Below are positions 1 to 10,898 of a DNA stretch of 13,430 bases, in pieces (the first letter of the stretch is position 1; every line of letters starts with the position of its first letter). The notes under the pieces are model-generated. The model had not been told where the DNA came from. It saw only the letters and a program-made list of their open reading frames with translations, and did not search any database. The DNA is from DASUPK01 sp963736685 (lineage in GTDB: Bacteria; Actinomycetota; Thermoleophilia; Solirubrobacterales; 70-9). A program made the translations under genes and the position numbers. The stretch covers positions 1 to 13,430 of the forward strand of contig CAVTPZ010000010.1 of the NCBI GenBank assembly GCA_963736685.1, in the 5' to 3' direction.

Positions 1-770
1 ATGCCTCTACCGAGCAAGGTCGTGCTGGCCGACGGGAAGACCACCGAGCTTCCCCGACCCCGCCGCCCCGAATTCCCAAGCGGGATCCGGGATGGCGGCG
101 GCCATCGCGCCGGCGTGTCCTTGCAATCCGCGACCGCCTCCGCGAGCTCTACGGCCGTCCCGTGAGCCAGCCACATGGGCATCCGATCGCCGAGCTGGTT
201 CGCACCGTGCTCTCCCAGAACACGAACGACCGCAACCGAGACGTTGCCTATGAGCGGCTCCGTGAACGGTTCCCGACCTGGGAGGAGGTCCGCGATGCGC
301 CGACGGAGGAGGTCGAGGCGGCGATCAAGCCCGGCGGGCTGAGCGCCACCAAGGCGCCGCGGATCCAGGAGATCCTCGGCCTGCTCGGCGAGCATCCCGA
401 CCTTGACTGGCTCGCCGAGGCGCCCCGCCAGGAGGCCCTCTCCTATCTCGACGACCTGCCCGGCGTCGGCCGCAAGACCGCCGCCTGCGTGATGATCTTC
501 TCCTTCGGCCGCCCGGAGATCCCGGTCGACACCCACGTCCACCGCGTCGGGGGCCGGCTCGGCCTGTTCCGCTCAGGAGCGTCCTTCGAGGAGGCCCACG
601 ACGAGATGCTCGCCATCACCCCGCCCGAGGACGCCTACGAGCTCCACGTCAACCTGATCCGGCACGGCCGGGCGGTCTGCCGCCCGAAGCCGCGCTGCGG
701 GGAATCCAGGCTGCGGCGCATGTGCCCGTGGTACCGCGTGAACAGGACCAATATGCTCCCCCGCCAATGA
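1..770 (+). CDS. nth: Endonuclease III-type DNA glycosylase/AP lyase, N-terminus probably frameshifted
   Basis: Base-excision repair enzyme of the HhH-GPD superfamily, which removes oxidised pyrimidines and cleaves the AP site in the cytoplasm. The helix-hairpin-helix LPGVGRKTA supplies the catalytic Lys (codon 474-476), and VDTHVHR carries the catalytic Asp (528-530). The body lies in the frame containing 162-770. Homology-like sequence (RDRLRELYGRPV) continues upstream of the GTG at 162, so 162 is probably too late a start. That frame is open to the left edge but has no start codon. The ATG at position 1, in another frame, gives a plausible N-terminus (MPLPSKVVLADGKTTELPRP), and switching by -1 somewhere in 84-117 joins it to the body. 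The C-terminal 4Fe-4S motif is imperfect: Cys at 678, 696 and 723, but Ser (TCC, 705-707) where the third Cys belongs, and five rather than six residues between the first two. Family assignment is firm; start and integrity are uncertain. Confidence 0.85.
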   Translation, partial: ASTEQGRAGRREDHRASPTPPPRIPKRDPGWRRPSRRRVLAIRDRLRELYGRPVSQPHGHPIAELVRTVLSQNTNDRNRDVAYERLRERFPTWEEVRDAPTEEVEAAIKPGGLSATKAPRIQEILGLLGEHPDLDWLAEAPRQEALSYLDDLPGVGRKTAACVMIFSFGRPEIPVDTHVHRVGGRLGLFRSGASFEEAHDEMLAITPPEDAYELHVNLIRHGRAVCRPKPRCGESRLRRMCPWYRVNRTNMLPRQ

Positions 771-1159
771 AGCGGAGCACCTTCGTCATGTTCGGGCTGG
801 TGGTATTGCTCCTCGGAGTGGGCGTTCCGGCCTGGGCGATCACTCACGAGGGCTCCGAGGACGCCTCCCCGGAGAACGTCCCGGCGAGCCTGCAGGAGGG
901 GAAGGACCTGTTTGTGACCAACTGCGGCGCCTGCCACACGCTCGCCAAGGCGGGCACCGACGGCGTCATCGGTCCCAACCTCGATGAGCTGCTCGCCCCG
1001 CCGAGCGCAAGCGCACCGGATCCCTCGACGATCAAGCCCCGCGTCCTCAGCGCGATCAACAACGGGGTCGCCGGGCGGATGCCCAAGGGCGTCCTGAGCG
1101 GCCAGCAGGCCGACGAAGTGGCGACCTTCGTCTCCCAGGTCGCCGGCCAGGGCCCGTAG
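767..1159 (+). CDS. Membrane-anchored monohaem cytochrome c
   Basis: Small c-type cytochrome of 130 residues, expected on the outer face of the membrane as an electron carrier. Residues 6-24 form a hydrophobic segment ending PAWA, which could be an uncleaved anchor or a signal peptide. The haem-binding CGACH is at residues 53-57, and the likely axial Met is Met105 in GRMPKG. The ATG at 767 overlaps the preceding glycosylase stop as ATGA, which suggests translational coupling. I chose it over an in-frame ATG at 722, which would add 15 residues of non-signal-like sequence inside the upstream gene. No clear Shine-Dalgarno sequence is visible, which fits coupling. Which respiratory complex it serves cannot be told, since no oxidase genes are nearby. 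It resembles the class I cytochrome c/CccA-like group. Confidence 0.85.
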   Translation: MKRSTFVMFGLVVLLLGVGVPAWAITHEGSEDASPENVPASLQEGKDLFVTNCGACHTLAKAGTDGVIGPNLDELLAPPSASAPDPSTIKPRVLSAINNGVAGRMPKGVLSGQQADEVATFVSQVAGQGP

Positions 1160-1173
1160 CGCGCGCTTCTGGG

Positions 1174-1201
1174 CGCGATCTGATGGCGAAGCCGGATCGC
1201 G
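1174..1201 (+). terminator. Possible hairpin terminator after the cytochrome gene
   Basis: Perfect 7-bp arms CGCGATC (1174-1180) and GATCGCG (1195-1201) enclose a second small stem, GGC-GAA-GCC (1185-1193). It begins 15 nt after the cytochrome stop. There is no T-tract, so it would be an atypical terminator of the kind proposed for high-GC actinobacteria, or merely an mRNA 3' end structure. Confidence 0.35.
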
Positions 1202-1232
1202 GCTCCTCTCGCTCTGCCCGCAACTCTGCATG

Positions 1233-1246
1233 TAACAGCGTTGTTA
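1233..1246. promoter_or_regulatory. TAACA-N4-TGTTA dyad, candidate repressor site
   Basis: The perfect 5-bp inverted repeat TAACA/TGTTA has a 4-nt spacer and a near-palindromic centre. It lies about 45 nt upstream of the TTG start of the secreted phosphodiesterase-like gene, in the only place its promoter can be. The form is typical of TetR-family operators, but no such regulator is encoded in the window and no clear -35/-10 pair was seen. Confidence 0.3.
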
Positions 1247-1266
1247 GTGACATACACAGAGAGGAC

Positions 1267-1277
1267 GGGGGGGGGGG
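1267..1277 (+). repeat. Run of 11 G next to a ribosome-binding site
   Basis: Eleven consecutive G residues directly precede the Shine-Dalgarno-like AAAGGAG (1278-1284), which is 5 nt before the TTG at 1290. The run lies in the 5' leader, not in the coding frame. Tracts like this are prone to slippage in replication and to sequencing error. Confidence 0.7.
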
Positions 1278-1289
1278 AAAGGAGTTCCG

Positions 1290-2533
1290 TTGAGTCACGC
1301 ACAGCACTCCCCGGGCAGGCGGGGGCGCTTTGGTTCGGCGCTGGTCCTTGGGCTGATGAGCGCCCTCGCGATCACGCTGCTCCCCGGCGTCGCCGATGCC
1401 AAGGGAAAGCAAGCAAGGGCCACCAGCTGACCGTCATGAGCCGCAACCTCTACCTGGGGGCCGATCTGAGCCCGGCGCTTGAGGCCGGCAACGTCAACGC
1501 CGCGGTCGACGCCGCGTACCAGATCGAGCAGCAGGTCCACCGGACCAAGTTCCCATCGGTCCGCGCCGCGGAGCTGGCCGCTGAGATCCGCAAGCAGAAG
1601 CCGGACATCGTCGGCCTGCAGGAGGGCGCCTGGTGGCGCACCGGTCCGTACGACCTGAGCGCCGTCACGTCAGGCCCGAAGGCGACGCAGACCGACCCGG
1701 CCGGCGGTGACTTCCTCACCGACCTGCTCAACCAGCTCAATTCCGGCGGCGGAAAGAAGAGCGGCGCGAGCGCGTCCAAGAAGAAGAAGCCGAAGCTGCA
1801 GTACCGCATCGCCGTGGTCAAGCCCGAGTTCGACTTCGAGCTTCCGGTCAACCAGGGCTCAGGCGGCCTCGGGGCCTGTCCCGCCCAGTGCCACAACGAG
1901 CGCCTCACCATGCGCGACGCGATCCTGGTGAAGAAGGGCGTCAAGACCAGCAAGCCGACGTCCGGCACCTTCAACCCGTTGCTTCGGGTCAAGGTCGGCG
2001 GCGTCATCAACGTCGACGTGACCCGCGGATGGGCCGCCGTCGACGCCAAGGTCAACGGCAAGAAGGTCCACGTGGTCGACAGCCATCTCGAGGCATTCGA
2101 CAGCGCCGCGAACAACACGGGCAGCGACGGCAACACCTACCCGAAGGGCGGAATCCGCGAGGCCCAGGCCAAGCAACTGGTCGCACCGGGCGGTCCGACG
2201 ACCTCGAAGCTGCCGACCCTGCTGATCGGAGACTTCAACTCCGATTCGCCGGTGCATGGCGACCAGGTGGACCCGGGCGACGCCCTGGCCTACCGGGCGC
2301 TGCTCGCGGGAGGCTGGAGTGAGCGGGCATTCACGCCGCCGCCGTTCGGCTGCTGCCTCCAGGACGCGAACCTGAGCGATCCCAGCACTGCCGGGATCAC
2401 CCATCGCGTCGATCACATCATGTCGAACAGCAAGAAGATCAAGTTCAAGAAGGGTGGCCTGACCACCACCTACGCGAACGGCCTCTGGTCGTCCGATCAC
2501 TTCGGCATCTGGAGCCGTCTCCAGGTCAAGTGA
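1290..2533 (+). CDS. Secreted endonuclease/exonuclease/phosphatase-family protein, frameshifted after the signal peptide
   Basis: Metal-dependent phosphodiesterase fold (EEP/DNase I-like superfamily), probably exported; the substrate is not determinable. The body, in one frame from about 1400 to the TGA at 2533, shows MSRNLYLGADL with the conserved Asn, GLQEG with the catalytic Glu (about 1612-1626), HLEAFD, GDFNSD (2228-2245), HRVDHIMSN and the terminal SDHFG (2492-2506). The N-terminus lies in another frame: TTG at 1290, AAAGGAG 5 nt upstream, then an Arg-rich stretch, a hydrophobic core (SALVLGLMSALAITLL) and a signal-peptidase-like ADA-K site, running to TGA at 1428-1430. A missing base near 1398-1408, in AAGGGAAA, would join signal peptide and body as ADAKGKASKGHQLTVMS. 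An in-frame ATG at 1436 could make an unexported body instead. Family firm; intactness doubtful. Confidence 0.8.
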
Positions 2534-2557
2534 GCGCGGGGGCATGGGAAGCATCGA

Positions 2558-2588
2558 GAGGCGGGGCGCACGCCCCGGCCTCTTTTTT
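2558..2588 (+). terminator. Rho-independent terminator
   Basis: GAGGCGGGGC and its complement GCCCCGGCCTC form a GC-rich stem with a one-base bulge, followed by CTTTTTT. It starts 24 nt after the stop of the secreted phosphodiesterase-like gene and insulates the heat-shock operon from upstream transcription. Confidence 0.85.
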
Positions 2589-2598
2589 CGCCCAGGGG

Positions 2599-2626
2599 TT
2601 GACACCGGGCGTATATCTGCCACACT
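2599..2626 (+). promoter_or_regulatory. Candidate dnaK operon promoter
   Basis: A perfect -35 hexamer TTGACA (2599-2604) is followed after 16 nt by CACACT (2621-2626), a weak -10 that keeps the key A and final T. The -10 falls inside the HAIR-like operator, as expected for repressor control. The -10 assignment is inference. Confidence 0.45.
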
Positions 2627-2636
2627 CACACTTAGA
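2616..2636. promoter_or_regulatory. HAIR-like HspR operator upstream of dnaK
   Basis: TCTGCCA-N7-ACTTAGA has the 7-7-7 layout of the actinobacterial HAIR element (CTTGAGT-N7-ACTCAAG), with diverged arms. It aligns with TCTAAGT-N7-ACATAGA before both clpB copies. The right half and its flank (CAC-T/A-TAGATTTCTT) are the best conserved part. It overlaps the candidate -10. HspR binding is inferred from hspR closing this operon. Confidence 0.5.
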
Positions 2637-2682
2637 TTTCTTGGGCGGCTAAGCTGAATGCCCAGGTACCAACTCAAGCTTT

Positions 2683-2688
2683 GGAGGA
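2683..2688 (+). promoter_or_regulatory. dnaK ribosome-binding site that decides the start
   Basis: GGAGGA lies 6 nt before the GTG at 2695 but touches the in-frame ATG at 2689. Spacing therefore favours the GTG, giving the family-standard MAKTIGIDLGTTNS. Confidence 0.7.
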
Positions 2689-2694
2689 ATGACA

Positions 2695-4593
<1,899 letters not shown>

Positions 4594-4602
4594 GGAGGCC
4601 GC

Positions 4603-5160
4603 ATGATCGACGAGATGCGGGATGAGGAGGTCGTCGACGCAGAGGTCGTCGATGACCTCCCTGCCACGGAGACAGACGAAGACAGCGCGGCCGAGACCGT
4701 CGAGCGAGACCTCGACGAGCTCGGCGCGGCCAAGCGCGAGCGCGACGAGTACCTCGAGCTCGCGCAGCGCACGCGGGCCGATTTCGAGAACTACCGCAAG
4801 CGGGTGGCGAAGGAGACCTCCGACGCCCTCGCTCGCGGCAAGGGAGACCTCGCCCGCGGGCTCTTGCCGGTGATCGACAATCTCGAGCGCGCGCTTTCGA
4901 CCGGCTCCGACCCTGCTGCGCACGGAGCGCTGGTGGAGGGGGTGGGCCTGGTGCTCGCTGAGCTGCGGGGCCGACTCGGCGATGCCGGCGTGGAGTCGTT
5001 CGACCCGACCGGCGAGAAGTTCGATCCGCAGCTGCACGAGGCGCTCTCGACCCAGCCCGCAGATGGCGGCGCGCCCGGGATCGTCCTGGAGACGATGGAG
5101 AAGGGCTACCGCCTGAACGGCCAGGTGCTGCGGCCGGCCAAGGTGGTGGTGAGCAAGTAA
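4603..5160 (+). CDS. grpE: Nucleotide exchange factor GrpE
   Basis: Releases ADP from DnaK and so speeds its cycle; it acts as a dimer in the cytoplasm. It has 185 residues, typical for the family. An acidic disordered N-terminus (1-40) carries the DnaK-tail-like EEVVDAEVVDD. A long coiled coil follows (about 38-75, YLELAQRTRADFENYRKRV), then a helical part (LLPVIDNLERAL) and the C-terminal beta wing with FDPTGEKFDPQLHEAL and GYRLNGQVLRPAKVVVSK. AAGGAGG (4592-4598), overlapping the dnaK TAA, sits 4 nt before the ATG at 4603. An ATG at 4615 is possible but has a 16-nt spacing. The TAA shares one base with the dnaJ ATG (TAATG), indicating coupled translation. Confidence 0.96.
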   Translation: MIDEMRDEEVVDAEVVDDLPATETDEDSAAETVERDLDELGAAKRERDEYLELAQRTRADFENYRKRVAKETSDALARGKGDLARGLLPVIDNLERALSTGSDPAAHGALVEGVGLVLAELRGRLGDAGVESFDPTGEKFDPQLHEALSTQPADGGAPGIVLETMEKGYRLNGQVLRPAKVVVSK

Positions 5161-6308
5161 TGGCGACCCCGCGCGACTTCTACGAGGTCCTGGGCGTCTC
5201 CAAGTCCGCGTCGCAGGACGAGATCAAGAAGGCCTACCGGGAGCTCGCCCGCAAGTGGCACCCCGACCGCAACCCGGACGACGAGGGGGCCGAGGAGCGC
5301 TTCAAGGAGATCCAGCAGGCCTACGACGCTCTCTCCGACCCCGAGAAGCGCAAGGAGTACGACGCAGGCGGTCGCTTCGGCGGCTTCGGCGGAGCGGGCG
5401 GCTTCCCCGGCGGGGGAGCCGGCGGGTTCCCGGGGGGCGGCTTCGCCTCGGACATCGGGGACATCTTCTCCACCTTCTTCCGCGGCGGCGGCCGCCAGCA
5501 GGGACCGCGCGAGCAGCGCGGTCGCGACCTCGAGACCGAGGTTCGCCTCTCGTTCGACCAGGCGGTGCATGGCACGCAGATCGCGGTCTCGGTTCCCACC
5601 ACGGGGCCGTGCCCGACCTGCGAGGGCAGTGGGGCGAAGCCCGGCACCTCTCCCCGGACCTGCCCGCGCTGCGAGGGGTCCGGCATCGACGCCCAGGGCC
5701 AGGGGCTCTTCTCGATCTCCCAGCCCTGCCCCGAGTGCGGCGGCCAGGGCACCGTGATCGACGATCCGTGCCCCACCTGCGGCGGTCAGGGGATCACCCA
5801 GGAGACCAAGCGCTACCGGGTGAACATCCCCGCCGGGGTCCATGACGGCAGCAGGATCAGGCTGGCGGGCAAGGGCGAGGCCGGCTACCGCGGCGGTCCG
5901 CGCGGCGATCTCTACGTGACCACGCGGGTGGCGCCCTCCCCGGTCTTCAAACAGCGGCCCGACGGCAACCTCGAGGTCGACCTGCCGGTCACCGTGGCCG
6001 AGGCGATCCAGGGAGCGACGGTGGAGGTCCCGACGATCGACGGATCGAAGACGATCCGCATTCCGCCGGGCACGCAGCATGGCTCGGTCCAGCGACTGCG
6101 GGGTGAGGGACCGCCGAAGACGAACGCCAAGGGGCGCGGCGACATCTACTACCGGATCCGGGTCGACGTCCCCACGGAGCTCTCCGATGAGCAGCGTGAA
6201 GCGGTCGGGAAGCTGGCCGAGGCGCTCAACGGCCAGAACCCGCGAGCTGACCTGCTCAACGATGCGGGTCGATCCGGGGCTGAAGGGAAAGTGACCAGCG
6301 ATGGCTGA
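5160..6308 (+). CDS. dnaJ: Co-chaperone DnaJ (type I Hsp40)
   Basis: Delivers unfolded clients to DnaK and stimulates its ATPase. It has 382 residues with all type I domains in order: J domain (about 5-68) with HPD at 34-36, a Gly/Phe linker rich in GGF and PGGG (70-95), a zinc region with four CxxCxGxG repeats (C151/C154, C168/C171, C190/C193, C204/C207), then the substrate-binding C-terminal domains with RIRLAGKGEAG and GDLYV. The full set of zinc ligands distinguishes it from CbpA-type proteins. It starts on the last base of grpE's stop and overlaps hspR by 8 nt. No ribosome-binding site of its own is obvious beyond coupling. The frame is intact. Confidence 0.97.
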   Translation: MATPRDFYEVLGVSKSASQDEIKKAYRELARKWHPDRNPDDEGAEERFKEIQQAYDALSDPEKRKEYDAGGRFGGFGGAGGFPGGGAGGFPGGGFASDIGDIFSTFFRGGGRQQGPREQRGRDLETEVRLSFDQAVHGTQIAVSVPTTGPCPTCEGSGAKPGTSPRTCPRCEGSGIDAQGQGLFSISQPCPECGGQGTVIDDPCPTCGGQGITQETKRYRVNIPAGVHDGSRIRLAGKGEAGYRGGPRGDLYVTTRVAPSPVFKQRPDGNLEVDLPVTVAEAIQGATVEVPTIDGSKTIRIPPGTQHGSVQRLRGEGPPKTNAKGRGDIYYRIRVDVPTELSDEQREAVGKLAEALNGQNPRADLLNDAGRSGAEGKVTSDG

Positions 6309-6777
6309 CGCCAACCCAAGGAAGAGGCGGGACGGCGAGCGGAAGCTCGATCAGGACCGCGGCGTCTTCATGATCTCCGTCGCTGCCGAGCTCGCCGAGA
6401 TGCATCCACAGACTCTCCGCATGTACGAGGCGCGCGGGCTGATCACACCGAAGCGGTCGCCCAAGAACACCCGTCTCTATTCGCAGGCGGATGTCGAGCG
6501 GCTGCGACGGATCCAGCAGATGACCAACGACGAGGGGCTGAACCTCGCCGGCGTCGAGACGGTTCTCGAGCTGGAGCGGCGACTCGAGCGCATGCGCACC
6601 GACATGGCGAGGATGAGGAAGCGCGCCGCCGAGATGGAGAGCCAGATGAACAAGGAACTGGACAGGCTGCGCAAATCCGTCGGCGGTGAGCTGGTGCCCT
6701 ACGGGGCGTACGAGCCGGCGAGCATGCGACGGGGCCAGAGATCCACGCGGATCCCGATTCGCCGGCGGGCCAACTAG
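6301..6777 (+). CDS. hspR: MerR-family heat-shock repressor HspR
   Basis: DNA-binding repressor of the dnaK operon and clpB in actinobacteria, known from Streptomyces and Mycobacterium to need DnaK for binding. It has 158 residues. The winged-helix MerR domain covers about 22-75 (FMISVAAELAEMHPQTLRMYEARGLI, then NTRLYSQADVERLRRI), with the HspR signature HPQTLRxYE and NDEGLNLAGVETVLELE. A coiled coil runs through about 85-127. The tail (130-158) is basic and Arg-rich. No metal-binding Cys pattern is present, which fits HspR rather than a metal-sensing MerR. It is last in the operon, with the ATG inside the end of dnaJ, so repressor is made in proportion to chaperone. Its TAG overlaps the stop of the convergent gene. 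Recognition of the HAIR-like sites here is inferred. Confidence 0.93.
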   Translation: MADANPRKRRDGERKLDQDRGVFMISVAAELAEMHPQTLRMYEARGLITPKRSPKNTRLYSQADVERLRRIQQMTNDEGLNLAGVETVLELERRLERMRTDMARMRKRAAEMESQMNKELDRLRKSVGGELVPYGAYEPASMRRGQRSTRIPIRRRAN

Positions 6778-7634
6778 GGCGCCGGCCAACCGCCGCGGGT
6801 CGGCGGCGGCTTCGAGAGCAAGCGCTCCGTGACGCCCTCGAGCGCGGCGTAACCAGTCACGTCTCCCGGCGTCTCGTCGGTGAGGATGGCGAGGGCCAGC
6901 CGCTCGCCCCCGCGATGGACGAGCAGCGCCGCCTGGTGGGTAACCGCGCCGCTGGTGCCCTCCTGGTCCGCCGGTCGCCAACCGCCCTTGAACCAGATCG
7001 ACCAGCCGTGGCCGATCGCCTGCGGGATCCCCCAGCGCTCGATCGGAGCGATGCTCGCGAGGAGCCCCTTCGCATAGGCGCGGTGCGGGCCGGGCAGGTT
7101 GGCCTCGAGCCGGAAGAAGAAGCGCGCCATGTCCGCAGCCGTGACCTGGTCGCCACCCCAGAAGCCGGGTTCCGGTTCGAAGTCCCGGATCCCGGCGTGC
7201 TCGGCCACCTCGTCGAGGCCCTCGTCGCCGACCTGGGCGTATACGGAGTCCGCCGCCCGATTGTCCGAATAGGTGATCATCGGCTCGAGCAGGTCCTTCG
7301 TCTCCCGGTCGAGCGGCAGATGCTCGCGCTCGAGCCTCCGCAACTCAGCGGCGAGCAGCAGCGCCTTGCTGACGCTCGCGGAGCTGAACTGTCGATCGGG
7401 GTCGTACCCGCGCAACCCGATCGAGGCGTCGATCACCGCGAACGAGACGTCGCCCCGCCCTGCGGCGAATTCCTGCGCGCTGCGAATGGCCCGGGTGGAG
7501 GGATACGGATCGCGCGGCCAGACCTTGCCGCCGTCGCCGTCACCCCTGCCGGCTGCCGGTCGCCCGGCGATGGCAAGCGCGACAATGGCCGTCAGGGCCG
7601 TCAGGGCAACTCGCCGGATCCTGGCGCTCCTCAC
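6774..7634 (-). CDS. Exported serine beta-lactamase-fold hydrolase (class A-like)
   Basis: Protein of 286 residues with a signal peptide (RIRRVALTALTAIVALAIAGRPAAG, written in part) and then a penicillin-binding/beta-lactamase fold. Visible motifs are SVSK (Ser87 nucleophile, Lys90), YSDN (122-125) and FKGG (215-218) in place of the usual KTG. The omega-loop region (FEPEPGFWGGDQ) has Glu residues but not the classic ExxLN pattern, so real beta-lactam hydrolysis is uncertain; it may be a D,D-peptidase-like or accessory hydrolase. The start is GTG at 7634, 9 nt after the upstream SnoaL-like gene, so the two probably form a minus-strand operon. It is convergent with hspR, with stop codons overlapping in CTAG. 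Fold confident, substrate unknown. Confidence 0.8.
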   Translation of the reverse strand: MRSARIRRVALTALTAIVALAIAGRPAAGRGDGDGGKVWPRDPYPSTRAIRSAQEFAAGRGDVSFAVIDASIGLRGYDPDRQFSSASVSKALLLAAELRRLEREHLPLDRETKDLLEPMITYSDNRAADSVYAQVGDEGLDEVAEHAGIRDFEPEPGFWGGDQVTAADMARFFFRLEANLPGPHRAYAKGLLASIAPIERWGIPQAIGHGWSIWFKGGWRPADQEGTSGAVTHQAALLVHRGGERLALAILTDETPGDVTGYAALEGVTERLLSKPPPTRGGWPAP

Positions 7635-7643
7635 GCCGGAAGC

Positions 7644-8066
7644 CTAGGACGGAGCGTGGCTCTTGCCGGAGGCGAGCTCCGGATCGAGTCCCGCGTCGGT
7701 GAGTGCCTCGGCCTGATCCAGGTACAGGCGCCAGTACGCGATCTTGCCGTCGCGGAACGTGATGGTGTGGGCGTCGCGCGTTTCGACCTCCAGGTCGACC
7801 CGCTCGCCCCTTGCGCGCGTGTGCAGAAGAGCGACCACCCGGTCGCCCGCCGACAACAGGCGGAAGTCCCTGACCTCGACGTCCTCGAAGCCGCTCGTCA
7901 AGAGTTCGACGACGTGCCGGGCCGCGTCCGGGCCCCGGTACGGGCCCTCGGGCAGATCGGGGTCAAAGACCTCGACGTCGTCCGTGAAGAAGGGCATGAC
8001 ACCCTCGACGCCGTCCCGGTTGAAGGTCTCGAGAATACGCTCGTAGGTCTCGACGTTGTTCGCCAT
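7644..8066 (-). CDS. SnoaL-like/NTF2-fold protein
   Basis: Protein of 140 residues of the nuclear-transport-factor-2/SnoaL-like superfamily, a small cone-shaped fold used by polyketide cyclases, ketosteroid isomerases and many uncharacterised proteins. Typical features are the N-terminal helix (NVETYERILETFNRDG), FFTDDVEVFDP, YRGPDAARHVVE and the closing strands HTITFRDGKIAYWRLYLDQAEAL. It has no signal peptide. On the minus strand, AAGGA precedes the ATG at 8066 at a usable distance. It is the first gene of the probable two-gene operon with the beta-lactamase-fold protein. It diverges from clpB, and its promoter must lie in 8067-8160, part of which belongs to the duplicated clpB unit. A function cannot be assigned. 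Confidence 0.8.
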   Translation of the reverse strand: MANNVETYERILETFNRDGVEGVMPFFTDDVEVFDPDLPEGPYRGPDAARHVVELLTSGFEDVEVRDFRLLSAGDRVVALLHTRARGERVDLEVETRDAHTITFRDGKIAYWRLYLDQAEALTDAGLDPELASGKSHAPS

Positions 8067-8116
8067 GAAAATCCTTGACCGGAGGGGTCGTTCGCGTGAT
8101 CCTATGGGGACCGTGC

Positions 8117-8134
8117 GGGGCTTTGCAAACCCCC
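8117..8134. promoter_or_regulatory. 18-bp near-palindrome upstream of clpB copy 1
   Basis: GGGGCTTTG/CAAACCCCC is an inverted repeat matching at 8 of 9 positions and centred on TTTGCAAA. It sits within a wider TATGGGG/CCCCATA dyad (8103-8109, 8131-8137). It could be an operator shared with the divergent SnoaL-like gene, or a hairpin. The same block recurs unchanged before copy 2. Confidence 0.4.
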
Positions 8135-8164
8135 ATAATCAGTCATTCGTCAAATACGCATGAA

Positions 8165-8185
8165 TCTAAGTCTCGTCGACATAGA
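8165..8185. promoter_or_regulatory. HAIR-like HspR operator upstream of clpB copy 1
   Basis: TCTAAGT-N7-ACATAGA sits inside a broader dyad, AATCTAAGTC-N5-GACATAGATT (8163-8187), that matches at 9 of 10 positions. The 7-7-7 layout equals that of the HAIR element. It lies just upstream of the candidate -35. HspR binding is inferred. Confidence 0.55.
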
Positions 8186-8189
8186 TTTC

Positions 8190-8218
8190 TTTACTTTTTG
8201 GACTAAACCCGGTACCAT
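8190..8218 (+). promoter_or_regulatory. Candidate clpB promoter giving a leaderless mRNA
   Basis: TTTACT (8190-8195), a 17-nt spacer and TACCAT (8213-8218) form a -35/-10 pair. Transcription would begin about at the ATG at 8227, which has no Shine-Dalgarno sequence. Both hexamers are retained in copy 2, while bases between them differ. Confidence 0.45.
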
Positions 8219-8226
8219 GTCCGTAC

Positions 8227-10848
<2,622 letters not shown>

Positions 10849-10861
10849 CCACATAGATTTC

Positions 10862-10890
10862 TTTACTTTTTCCACTAAACCCGGTACCAT
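10862..10890 (+). promoter_or_regulatory. Candidate promoter of clpB copy 2
   Basis: TTTACT (10862-10867), 17 nt, TACCAT (10885-10890), as in copy 1, with the ATG at 10899. Two spacer bases and three bases just before the ATG differ from copy 1. Confidence 0.4.
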
Positions 10891-10898
10891 GTCCCCAG

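Noticed and set aside
1241..1289. Coding start of the phosphodiesterase-like gene at 1241
   Set aside because: The frame from 1241 to about 1400 gives Arg/Pro-rich sequence without domain features, while another frame holds a ribosome-binding site and a good signal peptide.
2672..2678. ACTCAAG, a perfect canonical HAIR half-site before dnaK
   Set aside because: The expected partner CTTGAGT seven bases upstream is absent (ATGCCCA instead), so a lone heptamer is probably chance. The upstream 7-7-7 dyad is better supported.
2689..2691. ATG as the dnaK start
   Set aside because: It lies one base after GGAGG, too close. The GTG at 2695 has proper spacing and gives the conserved MAKTIGIDLG start.
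2589..2694. CIRCE (HrcA) operator before dnaK
   Set aside because: No TTAGCACTC-N9-GAGTGCTAA-like sequence was seen here or before clpB.
8217..8219. Upstream ATG before clpB
   Set aside because: It is out of frame and meets a stop after six codons.
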